The position numbers and the translations under genes are program-made. A DNA stretch of 64,000 bases from assembly GCA_016218045.1 (NCBI GenBank), contig JACRFB010000010.1, positions 134,101 through 198,100 on the forward strand, given 5' to 3'. Under the pieces are notes generated by a model, which ran no database searches, was not told the DNA's origin, and saw nothing but the letters and a program-made list of their open reading frames with translations. The DNA comes from Ignavibacteriota bacterium (GTDB lineage: Bacteria; Bacteroidota; Ignavibacteria; SZUA-365). Below, one piece after another: positions 45,482-53,922 of this stretch; position 1 is the first letter of the stretch, and each line of letters begins with the position of its first letter.

Positions 45482-46729
45482 TCAGGCCGTCTTTTTTCTC
45501 TCGTTGAACGAATACAAGGGCTCGCTGCCGGATTCCACCGTCTCACGTGTGATAAAGCAGCGGCTCACATCGGCGAGCGATGGAAGTTGATACATAATAT
45601 CGAGCATCACCCGCTCGGTGATGGAACGCAACGCGCGCGCGCCGGTGCCACGTTCAAGCGCCTTGTCAACAATCGCGTCAAGAGCTGCCTGATCAAATTC
45701 CAGCGTCACATTCTCCATCTCGAACAATTTCTTGAACTGTTTCACCAACGCGTTACGCGGCCGCGTCAGGATGCTCATCAGACCTTCCCGTGTCATGGGA
45801 TGGAGGACGGACACCACAGGGAGGCGGCCGATCAATTCTGGGATGAGTCCGTATTTCAGCAGATCATCCGGCTCGAGGAAAGGTACATAATAGTCGGATG
45901 ACGCGGTCCGCGCATCCACATCCGCTCCGAATCCCACCGGATTTCTGCCGATGCGGCGCGCGACAACAGTATTCAAACCTTCGAACGCTCCGCCGCAGAT
46001 GAAGAGAATATCACGCGTGTTGATGTTGATCAACGGCTGTTCGGGATGTTTTCGTCCGCCTTTGGGGGGCACACCCACGACCGATCCTTCAAGAATTTTC
46101 AACAGCGCCTGCTGCACTCCCTCGCCTGAAACATCGCGCGTAATCGACACGTTGTCGCTTTTCCGGGCGATCTTGTCTATCTCGTCGATGTACACGATAC
46201 CGCGTTCGGCGCGCTGAACATTATAGTCGGAATTCTGCAGGAGGTGCACGAGAATCGTCTCGACATCGTCGCCCACATATCCCGCCTCTGTGAGCGTGGT
46301 CGCATCCGCAATGGCAAAGGGAACGTCGAGCACACGCGCGAGCGTGCGCGCCAGCAGCGTCTTGCCCGTGCCTGTCGGACCGACCAAAAGCACGTTGCTC
46401 TTTTCTATCTCGACATCCTCCGCGCCGGCAAGCTGTTTTGCGTCGATGCGCTTGTAGTGATTATACACAGCGACAGCGAGGGTTTTTTTCGCCTCCTCCT
46501 GGCCGATCACAAACTCATCAAGCGACGCCTTTATCTGCGCGGGAGCCAGATGTTTTTTGGGTTTGGAAGACTGGGCCGAGATTGCGGCGGCGTTGTTGCG
46601 GAGTATATCGACCGAACTGAGCACACATGCATTGCAGATATATGCATCTGGTCCGGCAATGATATTTTCCACCTCGCGGGATGATTTTCCACAGAAGGAG
46701 CAGCGGATTTCTTTTTGTTGATAACTCAT
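45482..46729 (-). CDS. clpX: ATP-dependent Clp protease ATPase subunit ClpX
   Basis: ClpX unfolds tagged proteins and feeds them to ClpP. The 415-residue protein has an N-terminal C4 zinc finger (CSFCGKS, then CNACV; residues 10-37), Walker A GPTGTGKT, the pore loop GYVG, Walker B VYIDEID, and the ClpP-contacting loop with VGF (NPVGFGADV) where Escherichia coli has IGF. Length is normal. clpP and the trigger factor gene, the usual neighbours, are not in this window. A large palindrome lies directly upstream. Confidence 0.97.
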   Translation of the reverse strand: MSYQQKEIRCSFCGKSSREVENIIAGPDAYICNACVLSSVDILRNNAAAISAQSSKPKKHLAPAQIKASLDEFVIGQEEAKKTLAVAVYNHYKRIDAKQLAGAEDVEIEKSNVLLVGPTGTGKTLLARTLARVLDVPFAIADATTLTEAGYVGDDVETILVHLLQNSDYNVQRAERGIVYIDEIDKIARKSDNVSITRDVSGEGVQQALLKILEGSVVGVPPKGGRKHPEQPLININTRDILFICGGAFEGLNTVVARRIGRNPVGFGADVDARTASSDYYVPFLEPDDLLKYGLIPELIGRLPVVSVLHPMTREGLMSILTRPRNALVKQFKKLFEMENVTLEFDQAALDAIVDKALERGTGARALRSITERVMLDIMYQLPSLADVSRCFITRETVESGSEPLYSFNERKKTA

Positions 46730-46750
46730 GCGTCGGTCGTTTACAAGACA

Positions 46751-46811
46751 CGTGCCGCCGATACCGCGTCAAGGACGCCAGGCGTCGACAGGTTCGCGGA
46801 TCGGCGGCACG
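46751..46811. repeat. Large structured palindrome between clpX and the AT-hook gene
   Basis: CGTGCCGCCGAT (46751-46762) pairs perfectly with ATCGGCGGCACG (46800-46811). Inside, CCGCG (46764-46768) pairs with CGCGG (46795-46799), and a GACGC/GCGTC hairpin forms the centre. No T run follows on either strand. It could act as a terminator-like or leader structure, or as a REP-type element. Confidence 0.7.
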
Positions 46812-46826
46812 CGTGTGAATAGGAAA

Positions 46827-47465
46827 TTATTTCTTCAGCGAATGGAATTCCGTCTCGAGTTCCTCGAGTTTCATCAAGTACGCAAGATATTTTTTTGTCG
46901 CGGCAATCTCGGCTTTCAGACGATCGCTCAAAACGAGCGGAGCCGACGCAGGAACGCTCACAGCGACTTTCTTCACCACTGTTCCGGGCTTCCGGCCGCG
47001 GCGTGCGCCCTTCTTCTTCGGCGTCGCTGTGGCAGCGGACACCGCCTTCGGCTTGCGGCCGCGACGTTTCGGAGCGGACGCAGCCGTGCCTTCCGGCGCA
47101 GATGCCCCGGCTGCAACTTTCGGAGCTGGGCCACGACGTTTCGGTGCCGCCTTCGTTGCGGAAGGAGAAACGGCCCCGGCTGTCTGCTTCTTCCCCTTTC
47201 CTTTCGCTGTCACGGGAGCGGATTTCTTTGCAGCGGATTTTACCTTGCCTGCCTTTTTCGTAACTGCAGGTGCTGCACCCGTTCCGAACGCAGCCGAGTA
47301 ATCATTAAACCGCTTGAGGACACTTGTGGAAATCCGCTGGGTCACGCCGGCCTTGATTTTTCTCAGGGTGATGTAATTGATCTTACTGCCCTTCGAAATC
47401 TGCAACAGGGAGGTGGACTTCTCCATGGCGGCAAGCCGGGTGCGTACCTCCTTAACAGTTTCCAT
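46827..47465 (-). CDS. HTH protein with histone H1-like, AT-hook tail
   Basis: This 212-residue basic protein has an N-terminal segment of about 60 residues that looks like a Cro/XRE-type helix-turn-helix (ISKGSKINYITLRKIKAG, then ISTSVLKRFNDY). A long Lys/Ala/Pro-rich region (about residues 75-175) follows with AT-hook-like cores (KRRGRKPK, RRGRKPG) and KRRGPAPK, then a C-terminal segment that could form a short coiled coil (LKAEIAATKKYLAYLMKLEEL). Such tails bind the DNA minor groove and bridge or compact DNA. I infer a nucleoid-associated regulator. The ATG at 47465 follows GGAG; it has its own promoter and ends next to the clpX palindrome. Confidence 0.7.
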   Translation of the reverse strand: METVKEVRTRLAAMEKSTSLLQISKGSKINYITLRKIKAGVTQRISTSVLKRFNDYSAAFGTGAAPAVTKKAGKVKSAAKKSAPVTAKGKGKKQTAGAVSPSATKAAPKRRGPAPKVAAGASAPEGTAASAPKRRGRKPKAVSAATATPKKKGARRGRKPGTVVKKVAVSVPASAPLVLSDRLKAEIAATKKYLAYLMKLEELETEFHSLKK

Positions 47466-47506
47466 TGATACTCCAAGATTAAATAGTGGCATTTCGGGAT
47501 ACGCCG

Positions 47507-47536
47507 CAATATACAGTATTACCCCACTGTCAACAA
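47507..47536 (-). promoter_or_regulatory. Promoter of the HTH/AT-hook gene
   Basis: On the minus strand TTG (47534-47536) is followed by 20 bases and TATATTG (47507-47513). The leader to the ATG is roughly 35 bases. The region is AT-rich relative to its surroundings. Confidence 0.5.
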
Positions 47537-47585
47537 TATCCAATACTTCGAATATCGTATTTCATTTTACATTCCGTGGAACCAG

Positions 47586-49307
47586 TCAATATCCGGCCGC
47601 CATTCCATGTCCGCGGGGATCGGATGCAGCCTCCCATCGCTTCTTGTTCGCATTATACACAATGCCTTCCACCCGGCCGAAGGGCCCGGTGAATTTGACC
47701 GCATGGCCCATTGATCTTAGTATGTCTATTGTGTTTTGCGGCAGCGCACCATTTTCAACATACAGAGTATCGGGTATCCACTGGTGGTGCATACGTCCGC
47801 GTGCGACTGCCGAATCGATTCTCAGTCCCTTGTCGATGACCGAAATCATCACTTGCAGAACAGAGGTAATAATCCGTGAGCCGCCCGGACTGCCGAGCAG
47901 CATAACGGGCTTGCCGTCACGGATGATGATGGTTGGGACCATCGAACTCAGCATACGTTTCCGTGGTTCAATGACATTAGCCACGCTGCCGGGGAGGCCG
48001 AATTGATTCAGAACTCCGGGAGCGGTGCTGAAGTCATCCATCTCGTTGTTAAGAAGAAAACCCGCGCCCGGCACAACAGACTTATTACCACACACATCGT
48101 TTAACGTTGTTGTAACGGAGACGGTATTCCCCCAGCGATCAACAACGCAGTAATGTGTTGTATTCTCCCCTTCATGCGGCAGCCCGCCACCCGGCGCAAG
48201 TGTTCTGCTATCCGTGGCACTTTCATCGGTAATTGTTTCGCGAAGCCGTCCTGCAGTTTCTTTCGATATCAACGAATCAACCGGCATGGATACAAAGGCC
48301 GGATCACCGAGGAAGCGCCACCTGTCGCGATACACCCGGCGCATCGCTTCGGCCGCACGATGCAGTGTGCGCGGTTCCAGGTCCTGCATGTCCTGCCGGG
48401 CATATCCTTCGAGAATATTCAGCAACTGCAACAGCGCCATACCGCCTCCGCTGGGAGGGGGCGGTACAAGAATCGTGTATCCACGATAGCCGCCGGAAAG
48501 AGGCCGTCGTTCCACGGCCACGTATTCGCGCAGATCCTCGTGGGTTATGATACCTCCGTCCCGCCGCATATGCGCGACTATCGAATCCGCGGTCACACCC
48601 TCGTAGAAACCGGCTCGTCCCAAGCGCGCGATGCGATCGAGTGTCGCGGCCAATTCCGTCTGACGGAACAGGTCGCCTTCGCGATACACCTTCCCGTTTT
48701 TTGTGTATACATGCATCGATGCCGGGTATTGTTCGAAATACGGGAGTTGCCGCTCGAGAAAATTCGCCTCGTATTTTTTCAACCTGAAACCATCACGCGC
48801 CAGAGCAAGAGCCGGTTGCATGACACGGACGCGTCCCCACGTGCCATACCTACGCAACGCGAGAAGCAAGCCATCGACGGCTCCTGGAACACCGGAGGCG
48901 AGCGGACCGCGCAATGAGGCCAGCGGCACCGGCCGGCCCGCGGCATCGAGATACATGTTTTTCCGCGCGGCGATCGGCGCGGTTTCGCGAGCATCGATGA
49001 CGCTCGCGCGTCCGTCCGCCATGCGAACCAGAATAAACGAACCGCCTCCGATATTTCCCGCGGACGGATACGTGACGGCGAGAGCAAATCCGATGGCGAC
49101 CGCCGCATCAACGGCATTTCCTCCCTCTTTCAGAACCGCGAGACCGGCGCGTGTTGCGCGCTCCTCGGCCGACACGACCATCGCGTGTTTCGATACAGCC
49201 AGGCGGCCCGCATTCTGCGCCTCCATGCACTGAACCACCAGAAGCGGGAGGAGACAAAATACACACTTGAAACGCAGAGGGTTTCGCAGTACTTTTTTAT
49301 TCAGCAT
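47586..49307 (-). CDS. ggt: Gamma-glutamyltransferase
   Basis: This 573-residue enzyme cleaves or transfers the gamma-glutamyl group of glutathione in the periplasm. It has a signal peptide (ending CMEAQ) and the large-subunit N-terminus (KHAMVVSAEERATRAGLAVLKEGGNAVDAAVA). The autocleavage site is GENTTHYCVVD at about residue 380, where the first Thr of TTH becomes the N-terminal nucleophile of the small subunit. The PSAGNIGGGSF and SSMVPTIIIRDGKP motifs are intact. The ATG at 49307 (or the adjacent one at 49310) follows GAGGTG. It is divergent from the third VWA gene, whose promoter overlaps the ggt 5' end. Confidence 0.95.
   Translation of the reverse strand: MLNKKVLRNPLRFKCVFCLLPLLVVQCMEAQNAGRLAVSKHAMVVSAEERATRAGLAVLKEGGNAVDAAVAIGFALAVTYPSAGNIGGGSFILVRMADGRASVIDARETAPIAARKNMYLDAAGRPVPLASLRGPLASGVPGAVDGLLLALRRYGTWGRVRVMQPALALARDGFRLKKYEANFLERQLPYFEQYPASMHVYTKNGKVYREGDLFRQTELAATLDRIARLGRAGFYEGVTADSIVAHMRRDGGIITHEDLREYVAVERRPLSGGYRGYTILVPPPPSGGGMALLQLLNILEGYARQDMQDLEPRTLHRAAEAMRRVYRDRWRFLGDPAFVSMPVDSLISKETAGRLRETITDESATDSRTLAPGGGLPHEGENTTHYCVVDRWGNTVSVTTTLNDVCGNKSVVPGAGFLLNNEMDDFSTAPGVLNQFGLPGSVANVIEPRKRMLSSMVPTIIIRDGKPVMLLGSPGGSRIITSVLQVMISVIDKGLRIDSAVARGRMHHQWIPDTLYVENGALPQNTIDILRSMGHAVKFTGPFGRVEGIVYNANKKRWEAASDPRGHGMAAGY
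49267..49297 (+). promoter_or_regulatory. Promoter of the third VWA gene
   Basis: TTG at 49267-49269, then exactly 20 bases, then TACTTTTT (49290-49297), a near match to TAnnTTTG. It lies inside the ggt 5' end on the opposite strand, about 57 bases upstream of the VWA start. Confidence 0.45.
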
Positions 49308-49353
49308 CATCACCTCGAGTTTCAACTACCGAGAAATCCCGCGCGGGGCCGCC

Positions 49354-50994
49354 ATGATTCGTCATTTCCGATTTATCCTTCAGTCTGTCGCGGCCCTGCT
49401 GTGCGCCTTCGCGCTGTTTGCAGAGACAGCGCAGGCCCAGCTCAGCATCTCGATCGACACACTGGACGCGTCGCAATTTCCGACCATCCGCGCGAAAGTA
49501 AAAGTGCGCTCCGGTTCGTCGGCGCTCACCGGATTAAGCGTGGCCAATTTTACCGTGTTCGAGGACGGTCTCATTCAGGCCCCGGTGACAGGCGGCTGCG
49601 ATGATACGGCACAGTCCGGTCCGGTCTCAGTGATGCTCATCATCGACAAAAGCAACAGCATGGGCCCGATTATCGGGAGCAACGCTATTGTGGACGCCAA
49701 AAGCGCCGCAACTAAATTTGTTGACCGGCTGGGTGCAGGCGACGAGGCGGCTCTCCTGTCCTTCAACGACAGCCCCTCGTACGATCAAAATTGGACCGCG
49801 GACAAAACACTGCTTAAAAACCGGATCAACGCGATACGGACGAGCGGCGGCACCGCCGTGTGGGACGCCATCATCACCGGCGCGATTTACATGCGCGGCC
49901 GTGTCAATCGAAAAGTCATGATTGTGCTCACCGACGGCGTCGACACAGAATCGAACAGTTCGTTCAACGCTGCGCGCGATTCGGTGCAGAAGAACAACGT
50001 CCGTGTTTACAGTATAGGGCTGGGAAACAATATCAACACCAGCGAACTGCGGAGTCTCGCAACCGCGACAGGCGGACGCTACTACAACGCTCCGAGCGGC
50101 GCCGATCTCGATCAGATTTACCAGGATATCACAAATCAGATCACTCCCACCGGGATCTGTGAACTGCGGTATCAGTCGCGGCTCACCTGTCTCGACGGCT
50201 CGCTGCACCGTGTGGAGATAGAGGTCCGTCATTCAAACATGGACGACCGCGACAACAGAAATTATACACTGCCTTACGACAGCACGTCCTTTTCGTACAT
50301 TACTCTCGCATCGGATGCGGACCTTGCCGTGGATGCGGGAGCATCGATCACGGTTCCTCTGCAACTGACTCGTGTGAGCAGCAACCGTCCGCCGCGCCTG
50401 TTTCGATTCGATGTAATCTACGACACCACACTCGTGCGACTCGATTCCGTGACACGCAGCAGACTCACCACCGGATACTCCATCACCACGGCGGCTCTGG
50501 CGCTGGGTCGACGTATCACTTTGAATGGATCGACGGCTGTACGCGACACGGGCATCCTCGCCTTTGCACATTTCTCCGCCCACGACAGAACAGAAAGCGT
50601 CAAAACACCCTTTGTGATTCAGGCGGTGGAAGTCGATCCCGCTTGTACGATCACCGCCGGCAACAACTCGTCCATCACGATCAACGGGGTGTGCCGACAG
50701 GCAGTGCAGCGCGCACCGATCCGCAGCACACAGAAGAGCGTGCTGCTCGCCGTCAGTCCGAATCCCTTCAATCCCGTTGCACGGATCCGGTACAGACTGG
50801 CCTTGGACGGTCCCGCTGTCCTTCGGTTGTACGATACGTTTGGACGACTTGTGCGTGAGACCGCCGTCGCGAGCACAACAGCCGGCGAACACCAGACCGT
50901 CGTCGACGGCGGCGGATTGGCCAGCGGCTCCTACCTCCTCGAATTTATCGCACCCGATTCGCGGGATACCAGGCGTATTTCCCTTCTCAAATAG
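49354..50994 (+). CDS. VWA-domain exported protein with T9SS sorting domain
   Basis: This 546-residue protein has a signal peptide (ending TAQAQ, residue 29) and a VWA domain (about residues 90-270) with intact MIDAS residues Asp98, Ser100 and Ser102 (IIDKSNSM) plus IVLTDGVDTES. A cohesin-like beta domain follows (about residues 325-450: PLQLTRVSSNRPPRLFRFDVIYD), then a type A sorting domain (LLAVSPNPFNPVARIRYRL, LRLYDTFGRLV, GSYLLEF). The VWA part resembles those at 35.1 and 38.1 kb but the rest is shorter. Likely a T9SS-exported surface protein. SRP RNA lies just downstream in the opposite orientation. Confidence 0.87.
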   Translation: MIRHFRFILQSVAALLCAFALFAETAQAQLSISIDTLDASQFPTIRAKVKVRSGSSALTGLSVANFTVFEDGLIQAPVTGGCDDTAQSGPVSVMLIIDKSNSMGPIIGSNAIVDAKSAATKFVDRLGAGDEAALLSFNDSPSYDQNWTADKTLLKNRINAIRTSGGTAVWDAIITGAIYMRGRVNRKVMIVLTDGVDTESNSSFNAARDSVQKNNVRVYSIGLGNNINTSELRSLATATGGRYYNAPSGADLDQIYQDITNQITPTGICELRYQSRLTCLDGSLHRVEIEVRHSNMDDRDNRNYTLPYDSTSFSYITLASDADLAVDAGASITVPLQLTRVSSNRPPRLFRFDVIYDTTLVRLDSVTRSRLTTGYSITTAALALGRRITLNGSTAVRDTGILAFAHFSAHDRTESVKTPFVIQAVEVDPACTITAGNNSSITINGVCRQAVQRAPIRSTQKSVLLAVSPNPFNPVARIRYRLALDGPAVLRLYDTFGRLVRETAVASTTAGEHQTVVDGGGLASGSYLLEFIAPDSRDTRRISLLK

Positions 50995-51010
50995 GCTCGC
51001 GGCAAATAAA

Positions 51011-51112
51011 GAAGGCCAAGCTCCCCTTCGTCACATGAACGAGTGCTGGCCGTTGCTTCCTTCCGGACCTGGCGGGGTTGAGCATCATTGCATTGCGAAG
51101 GACTTGGCCTTC
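51011..51112 (-). ncRNA. ffs: Signal recognition particle RNA (small, 4.5S type)
   Basis: On the minus strand the conserved SRP core GGTCCGGAAGGAAGCA is exact, covering the Ffh-binding symmetric and asymmetric loops with a GGAA tetraloop. The ends GAAGGCCAAG and CTTGGCCTTC pair over 10 bp, giving a hairpin RNA of about 102 bases. Downstream on that strand the sequence becomes T-rich (TTCTTTATTT). Its promoter matches the tRNA promoters in this window. Confidence 0.96.
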
Positions 51113-51122
51113 AATGGGTCAA

Positions 51123-51153
51123 TAAATGTACGTGTTTCGTGGATGAGGAGCAA
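51123..51153 (-). promoter_or_regulatory. Promoter of SRP RNA
   Basis: On the minus strand TTG (51151-51153) is followed by exactly 20 bases and TACATTTA (51123-51130). The RNA 5' end lies ten bases further on, the same spacing as at the tRNA-Arg gene. Confidence 0.6.
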
Positions 51154-51160
51154 GGAATCG

Positions 51161-51293
51161 GGAACTAGGAACTAGGAACTAGGAACTAGGAACTAGGAAC
51201 TAGGAACTAGGAACTAGGAGCTAGGAGCTAGGAGCTAGGAACTGGGAACTGGGAACTGGGGAGTGGGAACTAGGAACTGGGGACTGGAGAGTG
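51161..51293. repeat. Heptamer tandem repeat array (GGAACTA family)
   Basis: Nineteen 7-bp units lie in perfect phase: eight GGAACTA, three GGAGCTA, three GGAACTG, then GGGAGTG, GGAACTA, GGAACTG, GGGACTG and a degenerate GAGAGTG. The array fills the space between the SRP RNA promoter and the cytochrome promoter. The order of variants suggests stepwise expansion from the right side. Confidence 0.95.
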
Positions 51294-51294
51294 C

Positions 51295-51325
51295 CTGTGT
51301 CAATTCGTAACGGGCACTATATTTG
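51295..51325 (+). promoter_or_regulatory. Promoter of the cytochrome/rhodanese operon
   Basis: TATATTTG (51318-51325) matches TAnnTTTG fully; 20 bases upstream the usual TTG is CTG (51295-51297). The leader to the cytochrome start is about 125 bases and shows no obvious riboswitch. Confidence 0.5.
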
Positions 51326-51456
51326 CTTATATTAAATAATCGTCAGAGCAAGATATGCGCCGATTACGCGATTTCGGCGATTTCGTGTCCCTCTGCACGT
51401 CGAAATGCGACATTGATACCCGCACTTTTCTCACATCCAAGAATGGATACGCACCT

Positions 51457-52788
51457 ATGAAACTGACCGTGCTCCCCATGCTGCTTTTTGCAGCTCTTGT
51501 GTTCTTCCAGGGATGTTCGAAGGACGACGAGACTCCCGCACCGACGGATCCGACAGCGGGTCCGATGACCTGCCTTGAATGTCACAGCAGCGAAGCGACA
51601 CTGAAGAAAGTCGCTGCACCGAATCCACCGCCACCTCCCGGTGAAGGCGGCTGCGGCGGCACGCTCCCCGAGATGGAGGCCTGGCAGAAGGTCTATATCG
51701 GCGGGCCGAACGGACAGAAATTCCTGGCATCCACACATGGGAAAATGAAATGTGTTGCCTGCCACGGCGGCGTTGAGCCGGCGGCCGATAAAAATGCGGC
51801 TCATGCCGGCGGATTTATCGCCGCTCCTTCGAAGGACGCGCAAAACGCCTGCGGCAATTGCCATCCCGCGATTGCATCGAAAGATCTCACCAGTCTCCAC
51901 ACTCAGGGCTTTGGTCAGAAACACATGGTCGCGTTGCGCGGAGGATTTCCGGATTATGCATCATTCCCGGAGATGCTCAAGACAGGATATGATAAGAACT
52001 GCGGGAAATGCCATGCATCCTGCGGCGAATGTCATGTGATGCGTCCGCGTCAGGCGCTCGGCGGTTTTCTCGCCGCCCACGATTTCAAACGCATACCGGA
52101 TATGCGTGAGAACTGCACCGCCTGCCACTCGGCCCGCGTCGCGAACGCGTATTTCGGCGAGGCGTTCGGAACTCGCCCGGATGTGCACTACTCGAAATTC
52201 CCGGGTGGCCATTGCATCAACTGCCACAAGGGACAGGAAATGCACGGCGACGGGAAGATATACAATCAGCGGTATAAAATGGTCGACATGCCCCAGTGCG
52301 AGGATTGCCACGCCGAGAAGGCAAGCGCCAACCCGTATCATTCAAAACACTGGAACGACATAAGCTGCTACACATGCCATTCGCAGGAATACCAGAATTG
52401 CGGCTCCTGCCATGTGGGCACCGGCGTCCGCAACGGCCCGTATTTCGCGTTCAAGATCGGCCGCAACGCGATGCCGCAGACGAAACGCTTCAAATACGTC
52501 GTCGTTCGCAACGCGCCGTTTGCACCGGATACTTGGAGCAATTACGGCATCCCGCTCATAGCCAACTTCGACGCAGCGCCGACCTTCAAACTCGCATCCC
52601 CGCACAATATTCAACGTTGGACAGACAGGACCAAGATCGAGTCCGGAAAACCCTGCTTCGACGCCTGTCATATTCAGAACGGCCGCAACAAGAACTGGTT
52701 CCTGTTCGAAGCGGATCTCAAATCCTGGGAAGTCATGGCCAACAAACCCGTCGTTGTAGACGGAACACTCCCGGCCGGTTGGAATTAG
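51457..52788 (+). CDS. Decaheme c-type cytochrome lipoprotein
   Basis: This 443-residue exported protein has a signal peptide with a lipobox-like FQGC (Cys20) and ten CxxCH haem-binding motifs (CLECH, CVACH, CGNCH, CGKCH, CGECH, CTACH, CINCH, CEDCH, CYTCH, CGSCH). An additional C-terminal CFDACH, a CX3CH spacing, may bind an eleventh haem. Many further His residues could serve as distal ligands. It should carry electrons in the periplasm or at the outer membrane. I do not recognise it as MtrA, octaheme tetrathionate reductase or another named type. The ATG at 51457 opens the signal peptide; upstream in-frame sequence is not conserved-looking. A tandem rhodanese lipoprotein gene follows after 55 bases. 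Confidence 0.93.
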   Translation: MKLTVLPMLLFAALVFFQGCSKDDETPAPTDPTAGPMTCLECHSSEATLKKVAAPNPPPPPGEGGCGGTLPEMEAWQKVYIGGPNGQKFLASTHGKMKCVACHGGVEPAADKNAAHAGGFIAAPSKDAQNACGNCHPAIASKDLTSLHTQGFGQKHMVALRGGFPDYASFPEMLKTGYDKNCGKCHASCGECHVMRPRQALGGFLAAHDFKRIPDMRENCTACHSARVANAYFGEAFGTRPDVHYSKFPGGHCINCHKGQEMHGDGKIYNQRYKMVDMPQCEDCHAEKASANPYHSKHWNDISCYTCHSQEYQNCGSCHVGTGVRNGPYFAFKIGRNAMPQTKRFKYVVVRNAPFAPDTWSNYGIPLIANFDAAPTFKLASPHNIQRWTDRTKIESGKPCFDACHIQNGRNKNWFLFEADLKSWEVMANKPVVVDGTLPAGWN

Positions 52789-52843
52789 CACTCGTTCAAC
52801 ACCCAATAATACACCCCATCACTCATCAGTATCGGAGTACCTC

Positions 52844-53836
52844 ATGAATCGTTACACAAAGCTGTTCGCACTTCTTATCCCCGTCATGCTCTTTGTGAGC
52901 GCCTGCTCCAAGGATGACGATCCCGTCGTTCCGCCCGCAATAGACGAGGCGGATCTTCTCGTGAAAGAGCTGCTTGCCGGCGGTGATGCAGGATATCTGA
53001 ACACGGATTGTCCCGCCATCGTCACAGCGCAGATGGTGAAGGAAGATCTCGACGGCGTAAAGAAGTTTCATCTGATCGACGTGCGCGCGAAGGCCGACTA
53101 TGACAAGGGCCATGTGGCAGGCGCCGTGAATGTCGCCATCGCCGACATCCTCACGTATATGAAGACCATCACTCCCGCCTCGTACGACAAAATCGTTGTT
53201 ATTTGTTACTCGGGCCAGTCGGCTGCATGGACCACGGCAGTCCTTCGCATGAGCGGCTACAACACTGTGTTCTCGATGAAATTCGGCATGTCGTCATGGC
53301 ACGCGGATTTCGACAAGATTACCGCCAACATCAACAGCCAATATGCCACCCAGTTCACCGATGCAGTCACCGCAAAGGCGGCCGCAGGCACGATGCCGAC
53401 CATCAACACCGGCAAAACCACAGGCGCCGAAATTCTGAAGGTGCGCCTCGATTCCCTCCTCGCGGGTGGTTACTCGAAGTGCTCCATCGCGGCCTCCACT
53501 GTTATGCAGGATCCGACCCAGTACTACATCGTCAACTACTGGACGCTTGCGGATTATACAAGCATGAAACACATCCCGGGCGCCATCCAGTATACACCGA
53601 AGGCCGACCTGAAACTCTCGACCTTCCTCAAGACCCTTCCGACGAACAAGACCATCGTGGTGTACTGTTACACCGGTCAGACCAGCGCGAACGTGGCCGC
53701 CATTCTGCGCGTCCTCGGCTACGATGCAAAATCACTCAGCTTCGGCACACAGGCGCTCATCCACCAGCAGATGGTTGATGCGAAAAAGACCGCCTTCATT
53801 CCGACGGACTGCATGAATTTCCCGTACGTAAAATAA
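52844..53836 (+). CDS. Tandem rhodanese-domain lipoprotein
   Basis: This 330-residue protein has a lipoprotein signal peptide with lipobox VSAC (Cys21) and two rhodanese domains. The first (about residues 55-160) has LIDVRAKADYDKGHVAGAVNV and active-site loop CYSGQS with Cys121. The second (about 225-325) keeps GHIPGAI as KHIPGAI and active-site loop CYTGQT with Cys275, but its DVR motif is replaced by NYW. Both catalytic cysteines are present, so transfer of sulfane sulfur outside the cytoplasm is plausible. The residue after Cys21 (SKDDD) resembles that of the cytochrome (SKDDE), which suggests the same sorting signal. A terminator follows. Confidence 0.93.
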   Translation: MNRYTKLFALLIPVMLFVSACSKDDDPVVPPAIDEADLLVKELLAGGDAGYLNTDCPAIVTAQMVKEDLDGVKKFHLIDVRAKADYDKGHVAGAVNVAIADILTYMKTITPASYDKIVVICYSGQSAAWTTAVLRMSGYNTVFSMKFGMSSWHADFDKITANINSQYATQFTDAVTAKAAAGTMPTINTGKTTGAEILKVRLDSLLAGGYSKCSIAASTVMQDPTQYYIVNYWTLADYTSMKHIPGAIQYTPKADLKLSTFLKTLPTNKTIVVYCYTGQTSANVAAILRVLGYDAKSLSFGTQALIHQQMVDAKKTAFIPTDCMNFPYVK

Positions 53837-53858
53837 GACTCGCTGATCCGTTTATTTG

Positions 53859-53894
53859 AACAGCCGCGGCGTCTCGCCGCGGCTGTTTCATTTT
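53859..53894 (+). terminator. Intrinsic terminator of the cytochrome/rhodanese operon
   Basis: AACAGCCGCGGC (53859-53870) and GCCGCGGCTGTT (53876-53887) form a perfect 12-bp stem with a 5-base loop, followed by TTCATTTT. The flanking A/T residues may let it also serve the convergent redoxin gene. Confidence 0.9.
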
Positions 53895-53922
53895 ATGCCG
53901 ACCGCATGCGTCTGCCGGAGGG

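Noticed and set aside
50777-51175. A short plus-strand frame across the end of the third VWA gene
   Set aside because: It runs through the SRP RNA gene and is a frame shadow of the VWA sorting domain.
51161-51293. Heptamer array considered as a CRISPR
   Set aside because: Units are 7 bp without spacers, and there are no cas genes.
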